64,000 bases of DNA from Poecilobothrus nobilitatus (taxonomy: Eukaryota > Arthropoda > Insecta > Diptera > Dolichopodidae), in assembly GCA_947095535.1 (NCBI GenBank), contig OX352773.1:30773398-30837397 (forward strand), read 5' to 3'. Positions 21,181 through 34,146 of this stretch are shown here, piece by piece; position 1 is the stretch's first letter, and each line of letters begins with the position of its first letter. A program made the translations under genes and the position numbers. The notes beneath the pieces were generated by a model that worked only from the letters and a program-made list of their open reading frames with translations, made no database searches and had not been told where the DNA came from.

Positions 21181-24100
21181 ATATATAAATTTTTTTTTAC
21201 AAATAACAATTGAAAATGACGGTATTTTATAACGCGTATTTTAAAGAATTTGACTTAAGTATGTCATATTAAAAAACAGTTATGAACTGAATTTTATTTC
21301 GAAATATGAAATAAATATAATTTTAAATATTCACAATGCAAAGGAGTAAATTTCAATTTTGTTAAAAATTGAATTGTTATATAGATACTTTAAGATTTTT
21401 TTTTTTTATATTGCAAATTAAACTTTTTATTGGGATATTTTTTTTTTTTTTTGTGTAAATCATCATTAGTAATTTATATCTGTAGATACAATTTTTAATT
21501 TAAAAATTAGAAAAATATATAAAATGAAATTAAAATCTAAAAATTATCACGTAAAAATAAATAAATAAACAGAACAGTGAAAAGTAAAATTTTTATTATA
21601 CGGAATTTCCTGAATTTTATTTCCTTTTTTTTAGAATTTTTATTTATAGATCAAAACTAATAAAAAAACATAAAAAAAAAAAAAAAAAAAAAACACCCTA
21701 CAAATTTTTATATTCCATGAAACGGAACAAATGATAAAATAAAAATAATAATGTTATGTAAAACAAATAATAAAAAAACTAAAAAAAAAAAACAAATATT
21801 TTAATTTTATAAAACGTGATAAGAATCAATTCTGAAATTTTAAATATTCAATGAAAAACTGTTGGTATTAATGTAAACTTTTCTTTTTTTTTTGTATAAA
21901 ATATTTATAGTAAAAAGTTAATATTAATTTTTGTACCAAAAGTAATTTGGTTGTTATTAAATAATTTGTTTATTTTTTAAATGGTTTTAAAAAATAATTA
22001 ATTAATTTATTATTACAAAAAAAAAAAAAAAAAAAGAAGATTTTTTCATTTCTAAAACAAAGGGAGACTAAGGGAGTCACAGTAAACCATAGACGAATTT
22101 TATATCATAATCTTTTAAAACATTCATTTTGTTCCATATCTATGTGAGTTTTGTGTTTGATGTATAGATTTTCGACCTCATGAATTCACTAATTCAATGA
22201 AACCTTCGTCTTGGTCTGCATACTTATAGTCTGCATTCATATTTTTATTTTCTTGTATGAAAATTGTATCATTTGCATAAGTATAGTAGAGCCAGCATCA
22301 ATTTCTCCGCTTAAATACTTATTTATTTTTTCTAATTTTAAATCTATTTAACCCTAAAATACTAATTGTTCACATTCATTATGCATCTGTACCTTGACAG
22401 AGTATAGACAGAGTGTACAGAGTATATCACCTGTACCTGAAGTATAGACAGAGTATAGAAATATTTATCACGTATAAGTATTTTGATTTTTAGGTTATGA
22501 GTGAGATCGTAATTTTCATTAAATTTTTTTTAGTGATAAATAAGGCTCAAAACCAAGTCTGTAAAATAAAAATTCCGATTTTCTTTTAACAAAAAATTGA
22601 ATTTATAAGAATATGTTTAATAACTCATATATTTTTTTCCCCCTTTTGGGTCGTCAATAATACCTTAGTAAAATTTGAAAGAACAAAAACAAATTTATAC
22701 TCTGTCCAACAAAAGGATATTTTGAACTGTTAGCAGACTTGACTTAATATTTAGTGTTTAATGTCTGAAAAATAAGTTTAGTATTCTAGAGTTAAGAAAC
22801 CAGTTTGTAATTGTTGTAACCAGTTTGTAATTGATTGTACCAGAATGTGAAACATTGGTTGAATAAAATATACATATGTAAATACGTATATGTATACAGA
22901 ATACATCGACTAAACAACTGTTGTGACTATACTCAAATGAGTCCTCTGTACAAATTTGATGTAATTTTGTAATCTGCCTCAATTATTTTATTTTGACTTC
23001 GATTTCATTATTTTAGCTATACTGAGTAGTGAGTAGTAGACATTCGTCTGATATAAACTTCGTCTTTTATGGATTAGATTTTCGTCATTTATTTTTTGTT
23101 ACCACATACCTACTTATCATATTTTGTATTTCTCAGTTAATATAATCTATCTTAAGCTATAACCTATTTTTTATTTTTAGATATTCCTTATTTTATTATT
23201 TTTCTTTGACTATGGAAATCTGGCATCATCAATTCATCATTATCAAGCATTAAATGGGGCATCATTCTTTTTAATATGGAAATTTTTAATGACTTTGCAA
23301 TAATGATTTAAATTCAATTTTTTCTATTGAATTTTAAAAAAAGAATTTTTTATCGAATTCTTTGTAAACTATATAAAAATAAATAAAATTTAAAATAAAA
23401 ATAATTATTAGAAATTGTTGATTTTAAATTGTACATGTTTGGTTCTCTTGATATTTTTATTCATACTCAGAGGGATTTTCCCATTTTTAAAATAAATTGG
23501 TTTTTTTTTTTTTTTTATCTAAAAATATACACTGCAATGTTCTTATAAGTCATTCTTTATCTTAGTATAATGCAGTACATTATATGTTCTGATAGTTTAT
23601 TTATATTTACATACACATTCATAAATTTAGAAAAGAATACTGCATTAATAATTGTGTAAACATGAGAGTATAAAAAACTACTTACACTAAATTGATAACA
23701 TGACATATTAAATCGTATTTTTTTTTGTTAAAATTTGCTAGTACTTTTATTTAAAAAAATTTTTTTTAAAATATACCATCTTTTTATCTTGAGCTGTAAA
23801 AATAGTATGCTTTAAGCATACCAATTTAAACCCTCAACCAAAATCCAAATCAATCTTTTAATTCTCCCGGCGAGAATTCAAGTAAAATAATATTATGGTG
23901 TAAAAATTGTCATACCTATCAACTTCACATGTCACATTAAAAAATTTAAATTGTTTACTGAATAGCTTCCCGTTATCTGTAGAAGCCTTTTTGTTTTTCT
24001 ATCAGCAAAGAGATGCTCTCTGTTTATATTCTATAATATATTTTTTATTTAAAATTTCTAATAATTTTCATTAGATTTGAAATTCATCAAGAAAAATAAT

Positions 24101-24410
24101 GAAAATCTTAAAATCTCTAATTGTCAAATGTCAAAAGAGCTCTTCTTATAAAATTAAGGTTAATTACAAATTAGGATATTACCCCTAAATATAATAATGT
24201 ATAACTTCGATAAGCTTTCGATATGATTATTAAAAAAAAAAACACAGCCCTATAACTATAATAGTCATATTATAACAAATCATTTGAGAACGGTCGAATT
24301 ACTAATGGTTATGGGGATATATGTACGATCTCTGTTATTTACCAATGATTTGCGTTGCCGAATTTCTTTGGCAAATGTTTTTAAATGGAAACGAATGAGT
24401 ATTAACTATT

Positions 24411-24480
24411 ATACATAGTTAGTTATATGAATAGTTAGTTATACATATAGTTAGTTATACATAGTTAGTTATTCAGTTAC
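24411..24480. repeat. TAGTTAGTTATACA tandem array
   Basis: About five imperfect copies of a 12-18 bp unit containing ATAGTTAGTTAT with variable ACAT spacers. It is simple-sequence DNA and has no other feature. Confidence 0.75.
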
Positions 24481-25821
24481 TTCTATATTAATAAATTTAT
24501 CGATTTGATACTTTTGAGTTTGAAGGGAAGATTTTTTTGACATTGAAATTTTTTTCAAAAATACGCGATGTAATCAATTCCTGATTTTGAAATAATTGAT
24601 ATAATTTTAATTCTTCATCACGTTGTAACATTTTCATTTGGCTCATAATAGTTAAAAAAATATCTACCTATACTGCACAAAATTTCCCAAGTTGTAAAAG
24701 CAACTTGTTTAACGTTAAAATGTTATGTTCATATCAATTCAATTTAAATGTATGTACATACACATTTACAAATATATAAAAATAACAATAAAAATTTTCA
24801 AAGTAAAGTGATAAAAATTATGATACCATATAGTGTGTGGTTCTCTTGTATTATACATTAGTTTTTATTCTCCATATAATATACTTATATATATATACAT
24901 ATATATAGAAAATGGATCTATATACATATAGTAAATCCAAATCCGAAATTGAAGTCATATTCACAGACTGCAAATTTTATAGTCGATTTTTTGCAATTTG
25001 TGTGACAGCAAACTTTTTATAATCGTTTATATATGAAGAAAATGTAAGTATTTATATATGTATACATTAATATGTATATATCGCATATATATGTACATTT
25101 AGTATAATAATAATAATAAAATAAAAAAAAAAGAGAAACAAGCGAAAATATTATTCTTAAAGTGTACGACAATATAAATTACGCGAAACTTAATTTCCAT
25201 AAAGTTCAAATTTGTTGACATTTCAATTAAAAGAAATAACGAATATCGTAAAAGTTAATTTTTTCCAGCAGTTTTTTATACTTTTTTAAGGGGGATTTTT
25301 TTATTTTTTTTGTCTTATTTTTTTCAAATTACTTCTTTTTTTTTTGTTACACTTAAAGTTAGCTACTACTAATAATAAAAAAATACAAAAAAAAAAAAAA
25401 AAAAATTAAAAATTAAAATATAAGAAACAGAAAAAGAAAATAATGAAAAACAAATTTAAATATTTGGGGTTGTCGTCATTGAACTCTACTGAGAAAAACA
25501 AAAAAAAAAAACACTTATATTAAAACTGAATTTTTTCGTCGTTTGTTTTAAATTCGACCTTTCAAACAATATCACAGAAAACTTTTTTTTTAATAATAAT
25601 TTAAATACAGTAGAATCCAAATAAAGTATTTATTATCACATATATGTATATTATAAATTTCTTGTCTTTAATTTTTAAAAATTGGGATCGTATCATATGC
25701 CTGTATTTCATATTTGCCAACAGTGTCATTTGACTATTTAAATTCGATTTAGAGATGGTTACAAAATCAGGATTTCAATAATTTGTTTCGCAGGGGTTTG
25801 GAGGACAGGCAAGTGAAAATG

Positions 25822-25875
25822 ACATACAGTTAAATAAAATACAGTCAAATAAAATACAGTCAAATGAAATAAAGT
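25822..25875. repeat. 15-bp minisatellite (AAAATACAGTCAAAT)
   Basis: Consecutive copies ATACAGTTAAATA, AAATACAGTCAAATA, AAATACAGTCAAATG, AAATAAAGTC form a short tandem array with a 15-base period. Confidence 0.8.
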
Positions 25876-27387
25876 CTTGTGATAGTATTTGTGATAAATT
25901 TATGTGATTAAAGGGTAAAATGTATATTGCATATCTAAAGTTAAAAATTTATTTTAGAGAAATCCCCTTAATTCGATATACGGTATTTAAAAAATATTAG
26001 CATGTAAACGTAGCTGAAATTTATTAGATATTGTTTTTAGCGCTTTCAAGTAAATTATCTCTCTATTATAAAAACTTTACCACTAAGGTTCAAGGCGTCT
26101 TCAAGAAGAAACTTTAGAATAAGGAAATTTATCACTATACTAGTTTTATTTCTTCTGATGTTAAGAACCGTTAGATATTAATTAGATACCCAAAAACCTA
26201 ATCTAAAAAACAAAGCAATATTCTAAGGATGAAATTATTTCGAAGTGAAAAAAAATTCTTAAATTTAAAATAACATTATGTTCTATCATCAATTTTGAAA
26301 ATTTCACTGTACTGCATGTACTTGAGAATAGTTTTTTTTTATTCGAGTTTAATTTTTTTTTTTTTTTATGTCATCTGAAATCAGTGAGTCACTTTCATTT
26401 GACTCTTTAATCAGAAGTTTAAGTGCTTTCATTTTTTTTTTAATCAATTGTTTGAAATTATTTTTTATTTCTTGTAGTTTTGACACTTTTGACTGTAAAT
26501 GAATAAGAAATGTTCTTTGTTAGAATGAGACAAAACAAAAAAAAAAAAAAACAAAAAAAATTATATGAAACCGAAAAAATAATTTTTATTAAAAATTAAA
26601 GTAAGTGAAAAAGTATTATATTATATATATATATATATATTAATGTACATAAATATAGTATAATTAAATTATAATAATAAAAATTAACTCAATGTGTACA
26701 TATTTCTTTTTTGTCAGTTTGTATTTTCTTTTTTTTTTTTTTTCTTGTATTCCTTCTAATAATAATTTTTGGTGTCAAGTTTTCGGTCGGTCTATTAACC
26801 TAGAAAATGAAAATTTTACACTCTTTTTATATTTTTTATAACAGAATAATTTTTTTTTTATTCCCAATTTTATTGTTAATAAAATTTTTTTATAACATTC
26901 TGTTCATTTTTTTTTTATTTTTTTCCAACTTTTTTTCTATTTTACTTGGGGGGCGCTATATTTAAAAAAATTGGCCTTTACAATATAAAATCATGCGACA
27001 AATTTTAAGATTTATTTTTTGGTTACTTTTTTTTTTTTTTTGTGGATTTTTTTTTAAGTAATGGCCATTTCTGACCATTTAATAATATAGTATAACCGAC
27101 CACTCTAATGTTCAGCATATTTTATAAAATGAATGTGTAGTATTTTAAGAGTAATGTATCTACAAAATAAAAAAAAAAAATTAACACTCATAATAATAAT
27201 TATGCTAACCGAAATTATATATTAAAGCGATGTTAAATTAACACTCAAAAAAAAAAATATCCATTCCATACATACATATACATATATATTTACATATATA
27301 TTCTATATACATATATATTTTTTTTTGTTACATTTTTTCAACAAAACTTTTATTTCATGTTTTTAATGTTTTTTTTTTTTGTTTTAG

Positions 27388-27445
27388 GTTTCTTGTGATG
27401 TACAAAAATTCTTTTAAAGAAACTTTGGAAACTTTAAAATAAAAG
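27388..27445 (+). other. Candidate 58-nt internal exon
   Basis: A strong T tract ending GTTTTAG (27370-27387) precedes the segment, and AAAAG|GTATGT follows it with the junction at 27445/27446. Both borders fit insect splice consensus well. Within the segment two frames contain early stops; the remaining one reads FLVMYKNSFKETLETLK before a stop near the end. If real it is more likely a non-coding or 5'-UTR exon than an internal coding exon. T-rich DNA makes chance acceptors common, so confidence is low. Confidence 0.22.
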
Positions 27446-28795
27446 GTATGTTTTCTTATTAGCCCTTTAACCTTTTTAAAATAAATTTTTTTTTTTTTTT
27501 ATCAAAATAGGAGTTTCATTTTTAATTCCTTTTATTAAAAAACTAAATTTAAGAAGTTCAATTCAAACCAAATTAAACTTCAGGAAGTAATTTTGCACAA
27601 AAAAAATGTTTTAAGACTAGGAAAATAAAATTAAAATTTAGTTAAAAACTTCGGTAAGAAAATTTAAACTCTAATTAACACAATATTAATTAATGCATGT
27701 AAAAATAAATGTACGCATTATACGATTGATGAGTACATTGGGCATACGATATATGAGTATAATGAGCATATTTTTTAAATTCCGACAAAGTTTTAATTCT
27801 TTTAACCCAATTGGTTGACTTGTTGACTGGTTGACTTTTTTTGACGTTGAGTAACGATTTTTTTGACTTATCTAATTTTCTAACTGTAATCATGAAGTAA
27901 TTTTTATATATGTGTATAAAAAATTCATTTTCGACCACGGAATTTATCTGAGACATTCTATCTTCGGAATTTAAATGAACTAATATTCTAATGATCTGAG
28001 CTATAAAAAAAGATTATGAATACATTACACATACATGAATTAACTGTGGAAATTTGTATGGAGTAAAAAATATTCAACAAACAAAATTCAATTAAGAAGA
28101 TAAGATTAAAAGAGACTAGAATGATTTTATAATAATAAATCTAACAACTGATTACTATAGAGAAATATTGTTGTGTTTTTGAGCAAATCATAATTTCTTA
28201 TGGTGTGGTAAACTTTTCAAATGAATAACAAAAAATTTAAATATACTTGAGTTATTACAAGTTCAGTACTCCTTCAAATATAATATGTAACTACCTATAC
28301 TATTACGTATTGTAGAAAGTCGCTGTTAATATCAAATGTTTATTTTATAGCCATATGTGTGATTAAAATTTGTCATCAAATCTAATGACAAGCCATAAAA
28401 CTTTTAATTCCAACACAATAAGTGATTTGATTTAGTATGGAAATTTTACCTTTAGTATCTAAACAAAATTAAAAGCTTCATGATTCGAACCACAATTTAA
28501 TGACAAATTTTCCAAATAGGAACGTTTAAAAAGTCTAACATGATTTTATATGGGTGATATTTAATTGGAACTAATAAATGGACCTTAAACATTAATGTTA
28601 GTATTTACTAATTAAATTAATATATATTTTATTTTTTTTGTTTTTTTTTTGTTTTTTAAATCCTTCATCATAATATTATTCTTGAACATTTTTTTTTAGT
28701 ATTACGTAAAAATTGTTTATTAAAGAGCTTAAATAAAAATTAAAAATAAATATTATCCATGAAATTTAAATTTTCTGACCAATATTTTTTGTAAA
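27446..28795. other. AT-rich DNA, no gene
   Basis: The 88-codon minus-strand frame at 27690-27956 has no recognisable domain and contains a Tyr/His-rich stretch from CATA-type sequence. No RNA gene or transposon recognised. Confidence 0.5.
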
Positions 28796-28799
28796 ATAA

Positions 28800-29423
28800 A
28801 AAACCAGTTTGAACCAACAACAACAACAAAATATAGAAAAATTGCACAAAAAATAAAGCGATATTAAGTAAAAAATGATAAACTCATTATAAAAAAAAAA
28901 AAAAACACAATTTTCATATTTAAAGGACTTTGAAACAACAAAAAAATTAACTCATAATACAAATATTATACAAAATAATATAAAAAACAAAAATAAAACT
29001 AACATTTCAGAAAAAATATTTAACGATTAATATTACGATCAAGCGAATAGAAGTGAAAAATAAAAAAAAAAAATCACCAAGATAAAAATTGACTTTGGTT
29101 TTAAAAAATTGTGAACAAAAACTAACGAATAAGAACCAGATTACTAATATAATGTATATTAAAGAGCGGGACACAAATTCATTTAAAAACCTGTGTATAA
29201 AACAAACAAAAATAAAACATTAAAGTAACCCACCAGTATCAACCACCACCATCATTAAAATCACCACCGACCGATAACAATATTATAATAACGGCAGCAC
29301 GAACGTAAAAACAAAAAAAAAAAACAAAAACGAAACAAAATCAAAAAATCAAAAAACGCGCGCAATTCCATGCTTGTTTTTATTATTTTTCTTTTTTTGT
29401 TTTTGTGTTTTTTTTTTTTTAAG
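28800..29423 (+). other. A-rich block ending at a donor-like site (possible 5'-UTR exon)
   Basis: This block is biased to A and C on the plus strand, with CAACAACAACAACAAA near 28817, CCACCACCATCATTAAAATC near 29245, ACGGCAGCACGAACG near 29292 and ACGCGCGCAATTCC near 29357. It ends after a T run in AAG|GTAAATG (junction 29423/29424). A long A/C-biased leader with CAN repeats is a familiar look for 5' untranslated exons of insect developmental genes. No start codon context or downstream coding exon is seen and no promoter is identified, so this is suggestive only. The T run just before AAG also makes it resemble an acceptor-donor junction. Confidence 0.2.
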
Positions 29424-29574
29424 GTAAATGCGATAATAATTCACGAAAAGTACACTCTTAATAATAAATGAGTGTTAATTTTTAATTCGTGAATATAAAG
29501 TGAATATGAATTTAGTTTTAAAGAAAACAAAAAAAAAATATTATAATTTATAATACATATGTATATAAATATAG

Positions 29575-29680
29575 GTAGTAGAGTAGAGTAGAGGAGATTA
29601 GAGTAGAGACTAGTGTAGTGACTAGTGAGTAGAGTAGTGAAGTGAGTAAGAAAGAAAGAGAGACAACAAGTGAGTGAGTA
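29575..29680. repeat. G-rich GTAGA/GTGAGTA simple repeat
   Basis: A purine-rich stretch with repeated GTAGA, then GACTAGTG and GTGAGTA words. It is strikingly G-rich on the plus strand compared with the surroundings. Open frames predicted on the minus strand over it are Leu/Ser-rich artefacts. Confidence 0.75.
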
Positions 29681-29739
29681 AAATAAGCGCAAGCGATTAA
29701 AAAAAAAACAAAAAATGAGCAAACGATAAGAAATAATAA

Positions 29740-31190
29740 CAGGACAAGCACAGTGGTGAAATGAGAATTAAAACTTACTTAAGATTTAAAATAAAATATT
29801 ATTATTATTATTATTATTGTTGTTTTTGTTAATGTCGGTTGTGTTTGTAAATTGTTTTTATACAACAAAAAAAAAATCGTGATAGTTTTTCTTGCTTTTT
29901 ATCTTTTCATAATAATATGTTTGTTGAGTTGTTGTTCATTTATTTGTTTGTTTGTCAATTCTGTACATAACGAAATTTAACGATAACGAAATTTTAAATT
30001 CTAGTTTTTCTTTTTTATTTAGCATGAATTTTTCTTATTATAATTTTTTTTTTTTTTTGTTTTTTATCATGAACATTAAAATGTTGAGGGTGACGTTTTT
30101 TTTTTTATTTTGCTATTAGGTTTTATTTTTAAATTACTAGAATATAACACCAATTTAGGTATTAGGTACTATCATGTATATGAACGTGTTAGTGACCTGA
30201 TATCAGTTACTTAAAAAAAAAAATAAAAAATAAAACAGAATGTAGTTAGCAAATAAATGGGGAGAAACAATAATTTTAATAGATTTGGTTTTTAACTAGA
30301 AATGAAAATCAAATAAATGTTAAAAATACATTTTAATATAATATAGGGTGTTACCTAAATTATAAATATGTAGTTTCGAAAAAAAATTATAGTTTTTAAA
30401 TTTTGTTTTATTGAATCTTTTTTTTTTATGTCTGTAATGCATTATTGTACGAGTATATAATTGTAGCGATATTAACATTTTTTTTATAGGTGTAATTCAT
30501 TATACGAGTAATTGCATTTGCATTCATTTTATAATATTATTCTTATCATAGATATAGGTATGTATATACATGTACATAGATACTTATCCAGAAAATTTAA
30601 TTAAGTGATATAATTATTTATTTCTTCTGTCTTTTAGAATATACGGGTTTTCTAATTTGAGTGATATGATTTCTTTTAAAAAAAAAACGCACTAATTGTT
30701 AATGAAATTCAAATGTTTTTTATTTAATGTGAAGTACAATCGATACAATTAAGTTCTGAATAAAACGTTAATCAAATGGCCTCCACGACTTGTTTTGCAG
30801 GAACGAATTCGATAAACCCAATTTTCGAGCACTTATTAATTATGTATTCACTTGTGTGAATATTTATCGCTCAGGGATAAAATTCCTTTGTTTCAATTCG
30901 ATAATTGATATACGATAATCGAAATTTCTTTAATTCCGATTTTTAAATATATTTTAAATTCTTAATTTTAGTTTTATATACAATTAATTCTATGATTTGT
31001 ATTCTCAAATATAACATTTAGCTTAACTTTTATATTATATATTTAAAGCTATAATTTGTGTTAATTTTATTAACATTTAATGTTAGTTAACGGTTATTAG
31101 TTTGTTTTTTTTTTGTCTAATTCGAATTTATGATATTATTTGGAACCTATCGAAACATAATCTATCTATCTTTAACCAAATGATCGAACT
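29740..31190. other. AT-rich DNA, no gene
   Basis: Contains an ATT microsatellite (29796-29823) and T runs. A stretch of mixed composition at 30775-30910 (CCTCCACGACTTGTTTTGCA onward) may be a fragment of an old transposable element, but no protein motif was recognised on either strand. Confidence 0.45.
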
Positions 31191-31194
31191 TTGG

Positions 31195-31335
31195 GACTAT
31201 GAAATTAATTGGAATGAAATAAATCCGAAACGAAAAATGAAATAAAGTCGAAAAAAAAAAATTTTTAATTTTTCGAAATTATTTCATTTTAAAAAAAGAA
31301 TAGAATTTTTCGAAATTATTTCAATTTTAATTTAT
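31195..31335. repeat. TTCGAAATTATTTCATTTTA direct repeat
   Basis: TTTTTCGAAATTATTTCA occurs twice in a row (near 31268 and 31307), preceded by GAAATAAATCCGAAACGAAA and AAATGAAATAAAGTCG in inverted sense. This TTATTTCATT vocabulary also characterises the 59.0-59.8 kb repeat cluster. Confidence 0.55.
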
Positions 31336-31339
31336 AGAA

Positions 31340-32540
31340 CTTATTTTGTATAGCACCTCCAACTTTATCCAAATGATCCAAAATTCAATTTTTCATTTAA
31401 CTTTCACTTTTATAAAATTATAATTTAAATATATACATACATAGCTGGTACCTGTGTATATTTTAAAATTTTATTAATATTTTAGAATTTTAAATTTCAT
31501 AGGTAGTCCATTTCTTTTCTTGTGCGATACCTAGCTTTAAGAAGGTGATTTTATTAATATACTGTGTTTGCCCTATGTATATTTTTTCTATCTTCTCATT
31601 ATAAACCATACCGCATACCATATACCACACCATAATAATACAAAACTGTTTAATAATGAAAAAACCCCATCAAATTTATTTTCTTTTACTTGTTTTAACA
31701 TTTTATTTGATTTTTGATTGATTTTTAAATATTCTTAAATTCTTAACTTGTTCAAACCATTACAGATGATTTATTATAGAAATTGCAAAGACATGTACAA
31801 CCTGAATCCAATTATGTACTTAAATAAAACCGTTAATCTTTAAAATGTTCGTTATAAATATTCAAGTTAAAAAAAAAAAACAAAAAACGTTATTATAAAT
31901 TTTTTTACATACATACATACATACATATATTTCATAAGGTAATAAATTTTTGTTATTGTTAAGTGATTTATTATGCACTAGTTATAAAATATTTTTTCTT
32001 CATAGTTCACTTGAACTTATCAAATATTTATGTGCGTTTATGTTTGTTTTGTTTTTCCAATTATATGTACTCGAATTAGTTAGAAAACTATAAATTGTTT
32101 TAACATACTACATATAATATAATATCTAACTACACATATATATATATATGTATATGTATATATACATATAATATGAAATTTGCATAATAAAAATATTTTT
32201 TGCACCTTTATTTTAATCAAGAAACAAAAAAATCAAAAAAAAAAGAAAAAATGGAACTATTAAATAAAACAAAAAACAATTAATCGAAAAAACCAAGGGT
32301 TTTTAAAAAAGCACCTTTTACTAAAATTAAAAATTATTCCATAGAGTTAAAAGGTAGATACATATATTGAAAAATAAATTTTGATAAGAAATTAGTTTTT
32401 TTGGTACGAAAAATTGAGCAAACTCAAACCACACTTTCGTCAATTATAAGGTAACCCTATATTACCTAAGAAAAATTATTAACAGAAACAAAAATATAAT
32501 GTTGGAGCTTTAATTTTTGTATATTACTTCATAAAAATGT
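31340..32540. other. AT-rich DNA with microsatellites, no gene
   Basis: Contains (ACAT)n at 31905-31926 and a TATA/TATG array at 32131-32172, plus the quasi-repeat ACCATACCGCATACCATATA (31607-31626). No coding signal. Confidence 0.5.
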
Positions 32541-32544
32541 GGAA

Positions 32545-33045
32545 GGGTGCCCAAGTTGCAGGTGTTTCAAAATAGAGAATTTTCACCCTTACAACTCCTA
32601 AACGGGGGGCGACACACAAAAAATTTTCTGAAATATCTCATACAGATTTTCTAATTCGTGTCAAAACCTTCACATAACGGTATATTAAAATATACTGTAT
32701 GGTAAAGCCACATATTTATTTCATATATATATATATTTATAAAGCTTATAAAACCAGCTATTGTTTGGCGTTTGAAGATTAAAAATATGGCTTATAGAAC
32801 CTGTCTTATAACAATTGTCGAACTTTTTAGGCTGTAGCGCCGTAACGGGTGAGGGCTACTGAAAAAAGTTATTCCACAAAATAAGTTTTTTGGTGATGCC
32901 TATTCGTAGTTAAAATTGCATTGCCTTATTTTAAACGGTGTAGAAGTTTGCTAAACACCCAGACGGATGAACAAACGGACAGAGTGAAACTAATAAGCAT
33001 ATTTTTTTCAAAATTTTATGAAAATGTGCTAAAAAACGCTGCATT
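32545..33045 (+). repeat. Dispersed 500-bp repeat Y, copy 2
   Basis: Partner of 18540-19100 in the same orientation. This copy is less A/T-eroded: it retains CTAAACGGGGGGCGACACAC, GGCTGTAGCGCCGTAACGGG, TAAACGGTGTAGAAGTTTGC and ACGGACAGAGTGAAACTAAT. No open frame or terminal inverted repeat is evident, and the family is unknown. Confidence 0.6.
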
Positions 33046-34130
33046 CTTATGTTGAATTATTTTCATTTTTTTTTCTTGTATTTTTGTTTTTTTTAAGAAA
33101 AAATATCTAATAAATAAATTATTATCTGATGCATAATAAAAAAAAAAAAAAAAAGCAAAAATGAAAAAATGAAAATATGAAAATGGTAAAGAAACGAAAT
33201 TTAAAATTATTTAAAATAAAAGTGAAAATTTTTTTATGTATAGAACATAAAAAAAAAAAATATAAAACATAAAACATAAAAATAAATGTATTGTATGAGA
33301 ATAAGTGATATTATGGTAATAAAGATTCATAATATTTTTTTTTCTCTTTTATAATCAATTTTTTCCTGACGTTGAAATAATAAAAGAAGAAAATTCAACA
33401 GTATTTAAAATAAAACAAATATTAAGTTTAGAAAATTACGTTAAGAAATAAAATAAAATTTTTTAAAATGTATTTTTTTATTATTTGGCATTTTGTTTTC
33501 TAAAGAACGTTTTATTTTATTTTATAATATTCATTATAAGAATAATGAAAAAAAAATAGTAAAAAAAAAAATAATAATAAGGATTTAGACAAAATATGTA
33601 TTGCAAAGGATGCTATATAAAAACTCTTTAAATTTAATTTAAATTTATTCAAAATAGTAATTGCGTAGAAAAAGATCTCGGATGAAAGTTCAAGATTAAT
33701 TAAAAGTAGGTATACTTTAAGTTATTTAAAGAAAAACAAAAAGGATCCTTTATATTTTGATCATCTTACTCAAGCGATCATCGTAACGGATCTTTAAAAT
33801 TTTACCAAACTTGGTGCATACCCTAAGAATTTCATTCAAAGTTTTATTTAACATTGTTGTAGTTTGGTATTTTCAATATCCATACCTACATACCTACATA
33901 TATATATATATGTAAATGTAAATATATATACATATTATTTAAAATCTAGGACATACGTATATATAAGTATGTCTATAATTTGCTACTTTTCCTCAATCTT
34001 TTATTATATTTTCATTTATTTTCATTTGCAATTTGTGGTCAGTGAATTTTTAAAATACGACGTAATTTTATATAAAAAAAAAAAAAAATTGAGAAATTCC
34101 AATAATGTGATATGAAAAAAATTATTCAAA
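33046..34130. other. AT-rich DNA, no gene
   Basis: Homopolymer-rich, with A-rich simple sequence at 33140-33290 and TATATG microsatellite near 33895-33935. The 83-codon plus frame at 33864-34115 is a Tyr/Ile artefact. Confidence 0.5.
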
Positions 34131-34146
34131 ATTACATTGTTGAAAG

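Larger units (their letters stand above)
21181..27380. other. Long AT-rich stretch, no gene
   Basis: No gene found. Notable simple sequence: a 22-base A run (about 21672-21693), a double ACAGAGTATAGACAGAGT-type repeat (22396-22460), a CCAGTTTGTAATTG repeat (22799-22843), a TAGTTAGTTATACA array (24411-24480), a 15-bp AAAATACAGTCAAAT tandem (25822-25875) and (TA)n at 26620-26641. The 74-codon minus-strand frame at 22758-22982 has no recognisable domain. The block 26930-27110 is slightly more complex than its surroundings but is not identifiable. Confidence 0.5.

Noticed and set aside
26930..27110. Possible conserved exon around GGGGGGCGCTATATTT
   Set aside because: No open frame with recognisable product and no convincing splice borders.
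27690..27956. 88-codon minus-strand frame
   Set aside because: No family match; the end is a Tyr/His stretch from microsatellite-like sequence, and no splice support was seen.
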